Shown one piece after another: positions 18,711-27,643 of a stretch of DNA of 54,518 nucleotides. Under the pieces are notes generated by a model, which worked only from the letters and a program-made list of their open reading frames with translations, ran no database searches and was not told the origin of the DNA. A program made the translations under genes and the position numbers. This DNA comes from Actinobacteria bacterium UBA4426 (GTDB lineage Bacteria > Actinomycetota > Actinomycetes > S36-B12), in the NCBI GenBank assembly GCA_002390705.1, contig DGQA01000037.1:1-54518 (forward strand). The letters are read 5' to 3'. Numbering within the stretch: the stretch's first letter is position 1; each line of letters begins with the position of its first letter.

Positions 18711-20759
18711 TTAATTGGCTTCGGCGGACTGCATTGCGCGCAACTCTTTTTTAAGATCAGTGATCTCGTCACGTAAACGAGCAGCCAATTCAAACTGCAA
18801 TTCCCCTGCAGCCGCGCGCATCTGGTCAGTCAGCTCCTGAATCAACACCACCAGGTCGCCGCTTGGAGTGTGCCTTTTGGTCTGTGGCTTCTCACGGCTT
18901 ATCAGGATTGCTGTGTCTTCTTCCTCACGAGCCAGCAGTTCGGTGATGTCCGCGATCCTCTTTCGTAGCGGTTGCGGATCTACACCCATCTCATTGTTGT
19001 AGGCGACTTGCTTTGCTCGACGACGATTCGTCTCGTCGATCGCCTTGGCCATTGAGGCGGTGATCTTGTCGGCATACATGTGAACCTCGCCATTCACATT
19101 TCTTGCAGCACGCCCGATGGTTTGGATTAGTGACGTACCCGAGCGCAAGAAGCCTTCCTTATCAGCATCAAGAATCGCGACAAGAGATACCTCAGGCAAA
19201 TCAAGTCCCTCGCGTAAAAGGTTAATGCCCACGAGAACGTCAAAGACCCCTAGGCGTAAATCCCGGAGCAGTTCTACGCGACGAAGCGTGTCAACTTCAG
19301 AATGCAGATATTCCACCTTGATTCCATGCTCAGACAAATAATTTGTCAGATCCTCCGACATCCGCTTGGTCAATGTTGTTACCAGTACCCGCTCATTCTT
19401 GTCCACGCGAATGCGGATTTCGTGCATTAAATCGTCGACTTGACCCTTGGTCGCCTTGATCACAACCTCGGGGTCCACCAGTCCTGTTGGCCTAATCACT
19501 TGCTCAACCACATCGCCCTGCACAGCCGTAAGTTCGTAGGGTCCGGGGGTGGCCGACAAATAGACTGCTTGCCCAATTCGCTCCTCGAACTCTTTCCACT
19601 TGAGAGGCCGATTGTCCATTGCACTAGGTAATCGAAATCCATGCTCCACCAGTGTGCGTTTACGGCTGGCATCCCCCTGAAACATGGCTCCAATTTGAGG
19701 CACACTTACATGCGACTCATCGATGACGAGCAGGTAGTCCTCGGGGAAATAATCGAGCAGGCAGTGCGGCGCACTGCCCGCATCGCGTCCATCAATAAAG
19801 CGGCTGTAATTCTCGATCCCTGAACAAAAACCGACCTGCTGCATCATTTCGATGTCGAACGTCGTGCGCATCTTAATGCGTTGAGCTTCAAGAAGCTTCC
19901 CTTGTTTTTCAAATTCGACAACGCGCTCGTCCAACTCGACTTGGATTTCACCAATTGCTCGGGACATACGCTCTGGACCTGCAACGTAATGTGTTGCGGG
20001 AAACACATACATCTCTTGGTCCTGCGTGAGGATTTCACCGGTGAGCGGATGCAAGGTCATCATCCGTTCAATGTCATCACCGAACATTTCGATCCGGACT
20101 GGATTCTCTTCGTACACGGGAAAAACTTCCACGGTGTCGCCCCGAACCCGAAATGTTCCACGGGTAAACGCGATGTCATTTCGGGTGTATTGAATCCCTA
20201 CCAGACTTCTCAACAGCGAATCGCGGGAAAATTCCTCACCCACCCTGAGCCGAATCATCCGATCCACGTACTCCTGCGGTGTACCAAGGCCGTAAATAGC
20301 GGAAACCGTGGCAACTACGATCACGTCACGCCGGGTGAGCAGGCTGTTCGTCGCCGAGTGTCGCAACCGCTCGACTTCCTCGTTAACCGTGGAGTCTTTT
20401 TCGATAAACGTGTCAGATTGTGGGACGTATGCCTCTGGCTGGTAATAGTCGTAGTAAGAAACAAAGTATTCAACCGCATTATTCGGCAACAGTTCCCGAA
20501 ATTCAGTGGCAAGTTGCGCCGCAAGTGTCTTATTCGGAGCCATGACTAATGTCGGCCTTTGCAGTCTCTCCACGAGCCACGCCGTCGTAGCACTCTTACC
20601 GGTGCCAGTTGCACCCAGAAGAACGGAATTTTTCTCACCGGATTGAATCCGCTTAACGAGTGCCTCGATCGCCGTTGGCTGATCCCCCGCCGGTTGAAAC
20701 GGTGAAATCACCTCAAATGGAGCAACTGTTCGAGTGAGATCTGTGATCGGCCGAGTCAC
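18711..20759 (-). CDS. uvrB: Excinuclease ABC subunit UvrB
   Basis: UvrB is the helicase-like ATPase that verifies lesions and recruits UvrC. The 682-residue product has Walker A GATGTGKSATTAW (about 50-62), the beta-hairpin region YYDYYQPEAYVP, DESHVSVPQIGAM, VYLSATPGPYE, the arginine-containing motif TIGRAARNVNG, and a C-terminal UVR domain with LAARLRDEITDLKKELR. It starts with GTG, overlapping the coaE stop as GTGA. The order rpsA-coaE-uvrB-terC on one strand suggests a long transcript. Length and motifs are normal. Confidence 0.98.
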   Translation of the reverse strand: MTRPITDLTRTVAPFEVISPFQPAGDQPTAIEALVKRIQSGEKNSVLLGATGTGKSATTAWLVERLQRPTLVMAPNKTLAAQLATEFRELLPNNAVEYFVSYYDYYQPEAYVPQSDTFIEKDSTVNEEVERLRHSATNSLLTRRDVIVVATVSAIYGLGTPQEYVDRMIRLRVGEEFSRDSLLRSLVGIQYTRNDIAFTRGTFRVRGDTVEVFPVYEENPVRIEMFGDDIERMMTLHPLTGEILTQDQEMYVFPATHYVAGPERMSRAIGEIQVELDERVVEFEKQGKLLEAQRIKMRTTFDIEMMQQVGFCSGIENYSRFIDGRDAGSAPHCLLDYFPEDYLLVIDESHVSVPQIGAMFQGDASRKRTLVEHGFRLPSAMDNRPLKWKEFEERIGQAVYLSATPGPYELTAVQGDVVEQVIRPTGLVDPEVVIKATKGQVDDLMHEIRIRVDKNERVLVTTLTKRMSEDLTNYLSEHGIKVEYLHSEVDTLRRVELLRDLRLGVFDVLVGINLLREGLDLPEVSLVAILDADKEGFLRSGTSLIQTIGRAARNVNGEVHMYADKITASMAKAIDETNRRRAKQVAYNNEMGVDPQPLRKRIADITELLAREEEDTAILISREKPQTKRHTPSGDLVVLIQELTDQMRAAAGELQFELAARLRDEITDLKKELRAMQSAEAN

Positions 20760-21367
20760 GATCGCGCCTCAATTGCGCGCTCCACAATGCCCAGCCACAC
20801 CGAAGCACATTCCTGTTCACATTCTTTCGTCGTCTTACTGTTATCGATTACCCAGGTAGCTACCAGATTGCGCTGTTCACGGGTAGCCTGATTTCGAATC
20901 CGCGCTTCGGCTTCTTCGTGGCTCATTCCGCGATTCTTAACGAGCCGTTCAATTTGTTCCTTGGTGTCAAGATCGACCACAATCACGACATCGCACAACG
21001 CAACTGAATCTGTCTCAATCAGTAATGGCATGTCGTACACCACTATTTGATCTATCGCGCACGCCTCAATTTGCCGAATAGCCTCCATGCGAATTTTAGG
21101 GTGCATAATCGCGTTGAGTTTTTCTAGCGCTTTCGAATCGCTAAAAACAAGGGCCGCGAGCGCAGAGCGATTAAGGGAACCATCAGCATGAAGGATTTGA
21201 GCTCCGAAGGCCTGGGAAATTTCCGCGATAACTGGTGACCCGTTTTTGGTGAGGGTGCGTGAAATTTCGTCAGCGTCTACCACGACAGCGCCATGCTTTT
21301 TCAAACACGACGCTGCAGTTGACTTACCCGAGCCAACGCCTCCGGTGATTCCGACGACAAAAGGCAT
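20756..21367 (-). CDS. coaE: Dephospho-CoA kinase
   Basis: CoaE phosphorylates dephospho-CoA, the last step of coenzyme A synthesis. The P-loop GGVGSGKST is at 9-17, followed by VVDADEISRTL, the CoA-binding segment VYDMPLLIET and the lid region VKNRGMSHEEAEARIRNQ. The frame is open into rpsA up to 21475, but ATG 21367 gives the family N-terminus MPFVVGITGGVGSGKS and a 203-residue product. It lies 16 bases after rpsA, and its stop overlaps uvrB. rpsA-coaE-uvrB is a common actinobacterial arrangement. Confidence 0.95.
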   Translation of the reverse strand: MPFVVGITGGVGSGKSTAASCLKKHGAVVVDADEISRTLTKNGSPVIAEISQAFGAQILHADGSLNRSALAALVFSDSKALEKLNAIMHPKIRMEAIRQIEACAIDQIVVYDMPLLIETDSVALCDVVIVVDLDTKEQIERLVKNRGMSHEEAEARIRNQATREQRNLVATWVIDNSKTTKECEQECASVWLGIVERAIEARS

Positions 21368-21383
21368 GTGGTCAGCCACGAAA

Positions 21384-22841
21384 TTAATCGGTGGAGAGCT
21401 TGTCCCGAAGGGCCTGGAGAGAGGAATCGGCAGCCAAGGTTCCCTCTGTAGACGCTGAATCAGATGAGTAGGCACTCGCCTCGCCCGAATCGACCGCGGC
21501 GGCTTGGTCGGCCTGCTTCGCCTCAGTCATTTGCTTACGGTGCGCTTCCCAACGCGCATGTGCTTCGGCGTATTCGCGCTCCCACTCAGTACGTTGTTCC
21601 TCAAATCCGGTTTTCCATTCACCCGTCTCAGGATCGAATCCGGCCGGCCCTGTGTAATTGCCCGCCTCGTCGAAAGCCGGTGCCATGCCGTATAGATAAG
21701 GATCAAACTCTTCAACAGCTTGTGCGTCGGAGGAATCGTTTGCCTGCTTAAGTGACAACGATATGCGGCGGCGCTCGAGATCGATATCGATTACTCGGAC
21801 AAATATGTCGTCATTGACTTGAACAATTTGCTCGGGCATCTCAATGTGACGTTCGGCAAGTTCGGAAATGTGTACCAAGCCTTCAATACCTTCGTCAACT
21901 CGGACAAACGCACCGAATGGCACTAGCTTCGTAACTTTACCGGGAACAACTTGGTTAATCCCGTGGGTACGAGCGAAGTGCTGCCAAGGGTCTTCTTGAG
22001 TTGACTTGAGCGAAAGCGACACGCGCTCGCGGTCCATATCAACTTCGAGAACTTCAACCGTGACTTCGTCGCCCACTTGCACAACCTCGGAAGGATGGTC
22101 AATGTGCTTCCAAGACAACTCGGACACGTGAACGAGACCATCCACGCCCCCCAAATCAACGAATGCACCAAAATTGACGATGCTCGATACAACGCCATTA
22201 CGGATTTGACCCCGCTGCAGTTGATTCAAGAATGTTTGGCGTACCAAACTTTGCGTCTTTTCTAGGTACGACCGGCGAGAAAGTACAACATTGTTCCGAT
22301 TTTTATCAAGTTCAATGATCTTTGCCTCAAGGGTCTTGCCAATATAAGGCTGAAGATCACGAACGCGGCGCATTTCAACAAGTGATGCGGGCAGGAAGCC
22401 ACGCAGACCAATATCCACGATCAGGCCGCCTTTGACAACCTCGATCACGAGCCCTTCGACAACGCCATCTTCTTCCTTGATCTTCTCAATCGTGCCCCAT
22501 GCGCGCTCGTACTGTGCGCGCTTCTTGGACAAAATCAAGCGGCCTTCTTTGTCCTCTTTTGTGAGAACGAGTGCTTCCACGCTGTCACCAACGGACACCA
22601 CTTCACTGGGGTCAACGTCGTGCTTAATGGAAAGTTCTCGGGAAGGTATTACACCCTCTGTTTTGTAGCCAATGTCCAGGAGCACTTCGTCTCGGTCGAC
22701 TTTAACCACCGTTCCTTCGACGAGATCTCCGTCGTTGAAGTACTTGATTGTGGCGTCGATTGCCGCGAGGAAATCCTCGGCGGTACCAATGTCATTGATG
22801 GCAATTTGGGGTGCGGTTGAGGTTTCGATTGGTGTAGTCAT
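21384..22841 (-). CDS. rpsA: 30S ribosomal protein S1
   Basis: S1 binds mRNA at the small ribosomal subunit and aids initiation. The 485-residue protein has four S1 RNA-binding domains: about 37-106 (GDLVEGTVVKVDRDEVLLDIGYKTEG), 123-188, 205-277 (GVVSSIVNFGAFVDLGGVDGLVHVSE) and 290-362 (GKVTKLVPFGAFVRVDEGIEGLVHISE), then a Glu/Ala/Ser-rich C-terminal tail. Four domains rather than six is the usual actinobacterial form. The gap to polA (22842-22957, 116 bases) probably carries the promoter; a TANNNT-type TAGAAT occurs twice there on the minus strand, without a good -35. Confidence 0.97.
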   Translation of the reverse strand: MTTPIETSTAPQIAINDIGTAEDFLAAIDATIKYFNDGDLVEGTVVKVDRDEVLLDIGYKTEGVIPSRELSIKHDVDPSEVVSVGDSVEALVLTKEDKEGRLILSKKRAQYERAWGTIEKIKEEDGVVEGLVIEVVKGGLIVDIGLRGFLPASLVEMRRVRDLQPYIGKTLEAKIIELDKNRNNVVLSRRSYLEKTQSLVRQTFLNQLQRGQIRNGVVSSIVNFGAFVDLGGVDGLVHVSELSWKHIDHPSEVVQVGDEVTVEVLEVDMDRERVSLSLKSTQEDPWQHFARTHGINQVVPGKVTKLVPFGAFVRVDEGIEGLVHISELAERHIEMPEQIVQVNDDIFVRVIDIDLERRRISLSLKQANDSSDAQAVEEFDPYLYGMAPAFDEAGNYTGPAGFDPETGEWKTGFEEQRTEWEREYAEAHARWEAHRKQMTEAKQADQAAAVDSGEASAYSSDSASTEGTLAADSSLQALRDKLSTD

Positions 22842-22957
22842 GGAGAAAGTGGCTCCGGTGGATAGATGTTGTGGTTGTCCACACGCTCTTTTGGTGAGGA
22901 TTCTAGGTCTGATCCCCGAACGGGTGGAACGTCGTGATTCTAATAGTTCACCAATTC

Positions 22958-25621
22958 TTAATGGGCGGCGGCATCCCAGTTGGGGCCGGTTCCCACATTG
23001 ACGTCGAGCGGCACCAGCAGTTCAGCAGCAGATCTCATTTGCTCACTGACTAGTTGCGTTACGGCCTCTCGCTCCCCTGTTGCCACTTCAAGCACAAGTT
23101 CGTCATGGACTTGCAAGAGCAACCGGGATTGGAATCGAGCCTTTTGCAGGGCTTGGTCGACCTTGAGCATGGCGATTTTGACGATGTCGGCGGCACTGCC
23201 CTGAATTGGTGCGTTCAAAGCCATCCGTTCAGCGATCTCCCGACGCTGCCGATTTTCACTCACCAGGTCGGGGAGCATCCGCCGACGGCCATACATCGTC
23301 TCGGTGTACAGCTTGCCTCGGGCTACTTCCACTACATCGGCAAGATACGCACGAATACCGCCAAATCGCCGGAAATAGTCCTCCATCATGATTTTGGCGT
23401 CTTCTGTTGAAATATCAAGCTGCGCTGCCAGACCGTACGGTGACAGTCCATACGCCAACCCGTAAGACATGGCCTTGATTTGCCGCCGAAGATCGGGAGT
23501 AACCTCAGTTACATCAAAGACTTTGCGTGCGACGCTTTCATGTAGATCCTCACCAGAGTTAAATGCCTCAATCAGGGCTTCATCTTGTGACAAATGCGCC
23601 ATTATTCGCAGCTCAATTTGGCTGTAGTCAGCGGTGAGTAAACACTCAAAACCTTCACCCACCACGAAAGCCGCGCGGATACGTCTCCCTGCTTGCGTTC
23701 GCACCGGAATGTTTTGCAAATTGGGATCCATCGACGAGAGCCGACCTGTGGCAGCCACTGTTTGACGGAATGTGGTGTGAATCCGTCCGTGGCCGTCAAC
23801 TAACGGAATAAGCCCCTCGACCGTCTGGCGCAATTTGGAGTCTTCACGCCAACCCAACAAGTGCTTCAGGAGCGGGTCATTTGTCTGGGCATAGAGGCTG
23901 TTTAATGCCTCTGCGTCGGTCGTAAAACCGGTCTTTATTTTCTTAGTCTTAGGCAACCCACGTTCACTAAACAGTACTTCTTGCAACTGCTTCGGCGATG
24001 CCAAATTAAATTGATGGCCCACCAATTCAAAACTCGCCGACTCAGCTAGGTGCATCTGCTCACCAAATTTAGTTGATAAAACCTCCAGTCCACGCGAGTC
24101 AACGGCGATACCAACGTGCTCCATTTGCGCCAGTGCGACCTCTGTCGGAATTTCTATGTCAACCAAAAGAGGCTCCAATTTAAATTCCGCGAGTTTAAGT
24201 GATAACACCCTTCCTAATTCCCAAATTAACGTCGCCGACTGAACCAAGTTGGTCACAGAATCGTTTTCACCGAACATCGACAACTGGTCTTGCGGCGCGG
24301 TAAGGCTGTGACCGAGCTCACGCCGCACCAAGTCAGTCAATTCATAGGACCGTTGGCCCGGATCGATCAGATAGCCAGCCAGCGCTGTATCCATCTGAAT
24401 TTTACATTGAGAGATATCAATCTGCGCGGTGGCAAGTGCCCACAGGGTGGTTTTTCCGTCATGGAGAGTTATCGGATTGATACATGTACTAAGCCATTTG
24501 AGAAGCGCGGTGCTTTGCTGCGCTGAGGCACTGTGAACCACGTGTATCTGATGGCTTGAACACACCGCAAGGGCGCTCACGGAGCCAGACCCATTCGCGA
24601 ATTCTCCCTGTATCGCAACTGCAATGGGACCGTCAAGACTTTCTAAATCCTGCAGTGCGGCTTCTGGGAAAACCTTTCGGTTGATTTCGGGGGGGATCTC
24701 CACACCTGGGTCTGAAGCATTTTCAGATGGTTCTGGCTGCACCGCACCGGGCAGCGCGGCCACACGCGTGCGCAGTGCCGAGAACTGCAAGGTATCAAAC
24801 AATTGATTCAGATCGCTGAGTGAAAATGTCCGGCGATCGAGGTCATTTACACTCACATCAAGTGGGACATCGCGCACCAGTTCAGTGATCCGACGATTAA
24901 CCAACAATTGAGCAATATTGTCGCGCAATGAGACACCGACTTTTCCAGTCACAGTGTCTGCCCGTTCAACCAACGCACTCAATGAACCATATTCACTGAT
25001 CCACTTTTGGGCGGTCTTCTCGCCCACCCCCGGAATCCCTGGAAGATTGTCGCTTGGATCCCCCCGCAGTGCCGCAAAATCCGGGTACTGGCTCGGGGTC
25101 AATTTGTATTTGACCTCAATAGCCTCTTCTGTCATCACGGCCAGATCCGAGACACCCTTTTTGGGGTGTAGCACTGTCACATGCGGGGAAACTAATGCGA
25201 AGGAATCCCGATCTCCCGTAACAATATCGGTAGAAAATCCAGCCACGGTTGCTTGGGTGGCGAGAGTAGCGAGAAGATCGTCCGCTTCGTAGCCTTCCTT
25301 TTCCACACGCCGGATTCCCATGCCATCCAAAACCTCTTTAATCAGTTCAACCTGTCCCTTAAATTCATCTGGGGACTGAGCACGGTTCGCTTTATAGTCG
25401 GCAAACAGTTCAGTTCGGAAACTTCGACGGGATACATCAAATGCCACACCAATATGCGTGGGGTCAAACTCTTTCAGCAAATTGATCAGCATTGCCGTGA
25501 ACCCGTACACAGCATTTGTGGGCTGGCCCGAGGTCGTGTTGAAATTCTGAGCGGGCAACGCATAAAACGCTCGGTACGCCATTGAGTGACCATCGATAAG
25601 AAGTAATCGATTTTGCGCCAT
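22958..25621 (-). CDS. polA: DNA polymerase I
   Basis: PolI fills gaps and removes RNA primers during replication and repair. The 887-residue protein has an N-terminal 5'-3' exonuclease domain (LLIDGHSMAYRAFYAL, GYEADDLLATLA, GDRDSFALVSP, LRGDPSDNLPGIPGVGEKTA), a degenerate central 3'-5' exonuclease domain, and a complete polymerase domain with LLTADYSQIELRIMAHLS (motif A), RRQIKAMSYGLAYGLSPYG (motif B) and LLQVHDELVLEV (motif C). The central domain lacks the acidic metal ligands; the DTETD position reads IQGEF. So proofreading is probably absent, as in other actinobacterial PolI. It is divergent from the thioesterase, 42 bases away. Confidence 0.98.
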   Translation of the reverse strand: MAQNRLLLIDGHSMAYRAFYALPAQNFNTTSGQPTNAVYGFTAMLINLLKEFDPTHIGVAFDVSRRSFRTELFADYKANRAQSPDEFKGQVELIKEVLDGMGIRRVEKEGYEADDLLATLATQATVAGFSTDIVTGDRDSFALVSPHVTVLHPKKGVSDLAVMTEEAIEVKYKLTPSQYPDFAALRGDPSDNLPGIPGVGEKTAQKWISEYGSLSALVERADTVTGKVGVSLRDNIAQLLVNRRITELVRDVPLDVSVNDLDRRTFSLSDLNQLFDTLQFSALRTRVAALPGAVQPEPSENASDPGVEIPPEINRKVFPEAALQDLESLDGPIAVAIQGEFANGSGSVSALAVCSSHQIHVVHSASAQQSTALLKWLSTCINPITLHDGKTTLWALATAQIDISQCKIQMDTALAGYLIDPGQRSYELTDLVRRELGHSLTAPQDQLSMFGENDSVTNLVQSATLIWELGRVLSLKLAEFKLEPLLVDIEIPTEVALAQMEHVGIAVDSRGLEVLSTKFGEQMHLAESASFELVGHQFNLASPKQLQEVLFSERGLPKTKKIKTGFTTDAEALNSLYAQTNDPLLKHLLGWREDSKLRQTVEGLIPLVDGHGRIHTTFRQTVAATGRLSSMDPNLQNIPVRTQAGRRIRAAFVVGEGFECLLTADYSQIELRIMAHLSQDEALIEAFNSGEDLHESVARKVFDVTEVTPDLRRQIKAMSYGLAYGLSPYGLAAQLDISTEDAKIMMEDYFRRFGGIRAYLADVVEVARGKLYTETMYGRRRMLPDLVSENRQRREIAERMALNAPIQGSAADIVKIAMLKVDQALQKARFQSRLLLQVHDELVLEVATGEREAVTQLVSEQMRSAAELLVPLDVNVGTGPNWDAAAH

Positions 25622-25663
25622 AGCCCGATACTAGTTGCCCTCGAAGCCCTAGGATTTGCGACT

Positions 25664-26122
25664 ATGGCGAAGTTTATGGAACCGGGATCAACCGATGTCA
25701 CCTCGGAAGTCGAGGCTATCGGGATAGGCGCTCTGGGTGAGCGCATGGGAATTGTGATTACGGGTGCGAGCGTGGATGCCCAAGGTCTAGCGTCAATTAC
25801 GGGGACCATGCCAGTTCACGGGAACACCCAGCCATTTGGCCTCCTACATGGAGGCGCAAGTGCGGTCCTAGCCGAGACATTGGGCTCGATCGCCGCGGGA
25901 GTTACTGCACACCATTTGGTAGGAGAGGGCGTGCTCGTGGTTGGCATTGACCTGAACGCCACCCATCACAAAGCAGCCCGAGATGGTCTTGTCACGGGTG
26001 TCGCCACGATGATTAGTGCCGGGAAGACTGTACTCACCAGTGACATCACTATTTGCAATGAACAAGGTCAACGTGTGTGCACCGCACGTTTGACGGCAAT
26101 GGCTCGCGAGATTCGCAACTGA
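25664..26122 (+). CDS. PaaI-type hotdog-fold thioesterase
   Basis: The product belongs to the hotdog thioesterase superfamily, acting on acyl-CoA substrates. The family core GTMPVHGNTQPFGLLHGGASAVLAETLGS is visible in pieces: NTQPFGLLHGG with its catalytic Asn/His region and the helix with AETLGS, then GIDLNATHHKAARDG. The frame opens at 25613 inside the polA gene on the other strand, but ATG 25664 gives a 152-residue product of normal length with AGGA about ten bases upstream; ATG 25676 is also possible. A related thioesterase gene beside polA is common in Actinobacteria. The actual acyl substrate cannot be read from sequence; a menaquinone-pathway (DHNA-CoA) or phenylacetyl-CoA-type role are both possible. 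Confidence 0.88.
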   Translation: MAKFMEPGSTDVTSEVEAIGIGALGERMGIVITGASVDAQGLASITGTMPVHGNTQPFGLLHGGASAVLAETLGSIAAGVTAHHLVGEGVLVVGIDLNATHHKAARDGLVTGVATMISAGKTVLTSDITICNEQGQRVCTARLTAMAREIRN

Positions 26123-26144
26123 CCCAATGGCGCATGTGCATTTG

Positions 26145-26168
26145 TTCCCCCAATACCAAGTGGGGTAA
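26145..26168 (+). terminator. Weak hairpin after the thioesterase gene
   Basis: TTCCCCCA and TGGGGTAA can pair with one mismatch around an eight-base loop, 22 bases after the thioesterase stop. There is no T-tract, so a terminator role is doubtful. The rest of the 232-base gap to livH (26123-26354) holds no gene that I can see; the livH promoter and the GGAGG ribosome site at 26341-26345 are expected there. Confidence 0.25.
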
Positions 26169-26354
26169 GCACGGGCCTGAAACGCGCACAAGTCGGTAAC
26201 AATCCCACTACTTCTCCGAAATGACTGTGTTTACCACTCGGATACGGGTATCGTTCACGAAGGCTTACTTGCCTCCCACGGTCTGGGGGAGTGTGAAGTG
26301 GAGTCATAGATTGATCCAGGCCACGATGAGAAAGAGACCGGGAGGTCATCACAC

Positions 26355-27638
26355 GTGCTTAAACGCGCTCGACTAGCAATGGGAGTTCTACTCCTCGCCA
26401 CCTTCGCCTTCATGATCACGGGAAGCTTTTCCCCCGCGAGCGCGGCCGAGTCTGGGATTATCGGAACTCTGAGCACACCCGGGGGCGAACCGGTAGTCGG
26501 AGTTGTGATTACGGCGACAGACGCGGACGGGGTGATTACCTCCGGAACGTCCGATGACAAAGGTGATTTTACGGTGCCGCTGCCAGCGGGTGGGACTTAT
26601 TTGGTGGAAATAGATGTAACGACCTTGCCCGCGGGGATCACCCTGAATAATGAGGACGACGCAAGCCGTTCACTTCTGGTCCTGGGAGGAGACAAGAAGA
26701 TTCTGATTGGCCTGTCAGAAGGCGGCGATTCTGGGATTGTAAGCGTCGAGTCGGGATCGACCGAGCGGGTAATTCAGCTGTTGCTAGACGGCATCCTGTA
26801 CGGCTTGATGATAGCCCTCGGAGCGGTGGGAATGAATCTGGTCTTTGGAACCACAGGATTAACGAACTTTTCACAGGGGGAACTACTCTCACTCGGCGCG
26901 TTCACCGCCTTGGTCTTTAACACAGCAGGATTGAACATCATGATTGCCGCTCCCATCGCGATTGTTTTCTGTGCCTTCGTGTTTGGTTGGGGGCAAAACC
27001 GGATACTCTGGCGGCCACTGCGAAGGCGCAAAACTGGCCTGATTGCTGCCATGATTGTAAGTATTGGACTGGCAATATTGCTCCGGTACACCCTCGTATT
27101 CTTCTTCGGAGGTGGCCAAAAAAGCTATGAACAGTTTGCTGGCCAACCCGGACTTGAGATTGGCCCATTTAATACCACCCCTAAAGCCTTGATTTTAGGC
27201 CTTTTCGCGGTCATTGCTCTAATGGCCACAGTCACGTGGTTGCAACGCTCCCGGATAGGAAAGGCGACGCGGGCAGTGTCAGACAACCCGGCACTAGCGT
27301 CCGCCACTGGGATTGATGTTGAGCGGGTGATCTCGGTGGTGTGGACTATTGGTGCGGGGCTTGCCGCATTTGCGGGAATTTATTTGGGAATGACGCAAAC
27401 TTCAGTGTGGAATATGGGGCAACGGGTACTTTTGGTGCTTTTTGCCGCTGTCATTTTAGGTGGATTGGGAACCATTTATGGTGCGATCGTGGGTTCGATG
27501 GTGGTGGGCGTCTTTGTACAGTTGACGACGTTAGTTATCCCCACAGAGATGAAAACCGTGGGTGCACTGTTTCTCATGATCTTGATTTTGATGGTGAGGC
27601 CTCAGGGATTGTTGGGAAGAAAAGAAAGGGTGGGTTGA
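26355..27638 (+). CDS. livH: LivH-type ABC permease with N-terminal secreted domain
   Basis: The C-terminal ~290 residues (from about 138) are a branched-chain-amino-acid-type ABC permease: LLLDGILYGLMIALGAVGMNLVFGTTGLTNFSQGE contains the typical first helices, and GKATRAVSDNPALASATGID is the cytoplasmic loop that couples to the ATPases. The protein is 427 residues, well over the usual ~290-300. The extra part is an N-terminal signal peptide (basic MLKRAR, hydrophobic 8-23, likely cut near ASA-A at 30) and a ~90-residue beta-rich segment with GTLSTPGGEPVVGVVIT and DDKGDFTVPLPAGGTYLVEI, resembling carboxypeptidase-regulatory-like or Ig-like folds. The GTG start has GGAGG nine bases upstream. 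First gene of livHMGF. Confidence 0.92.
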   Translation: MLKRARLAMGVLLLATFAFMITGSFSPASAAESGIIGTLSTPGGEPVVGVVITATDADGVITSGTSDDKGDFTVPLPAGGTYLVEIDVTTLPAGITLNNEDDASRSLLVLGGDKKILIGLSEGGDSGIVSVESGSTERVIQLLLDGILYGLMIALGAVGMNLVFGTTGLTNFSQGELLSLGAFTALVFNTAGLNIMIAAPIAIVFCAFVFGWGQNRILWRPLRRRKTGLIAAMIVSIGLAILLRYTLVFFFGGGQKSYEQFAGQPGLEIGPFNTTPKALILGLFAVIALMATVTWLQRSRIGKATRAVSDNPALASATGIDVERVISVVWTIGAGLAAFAGIYLGMTQTSVWNMGQRVLLVLFAAVILGGLGTIYGAIVGSMVVGVFVQLTTLVIPTEMKTVGALFLMILILMVRPQGLLGRKERVG

Positions 27639-27643
27639 GCTAA

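Noticed and set aside
22958..25621. Degenerate 3'-5' exonuclease domain of PolI as a novelty
   Set aside because: Loss of proofreading residues is usual in actinobacterial and many other PolI enzymes.
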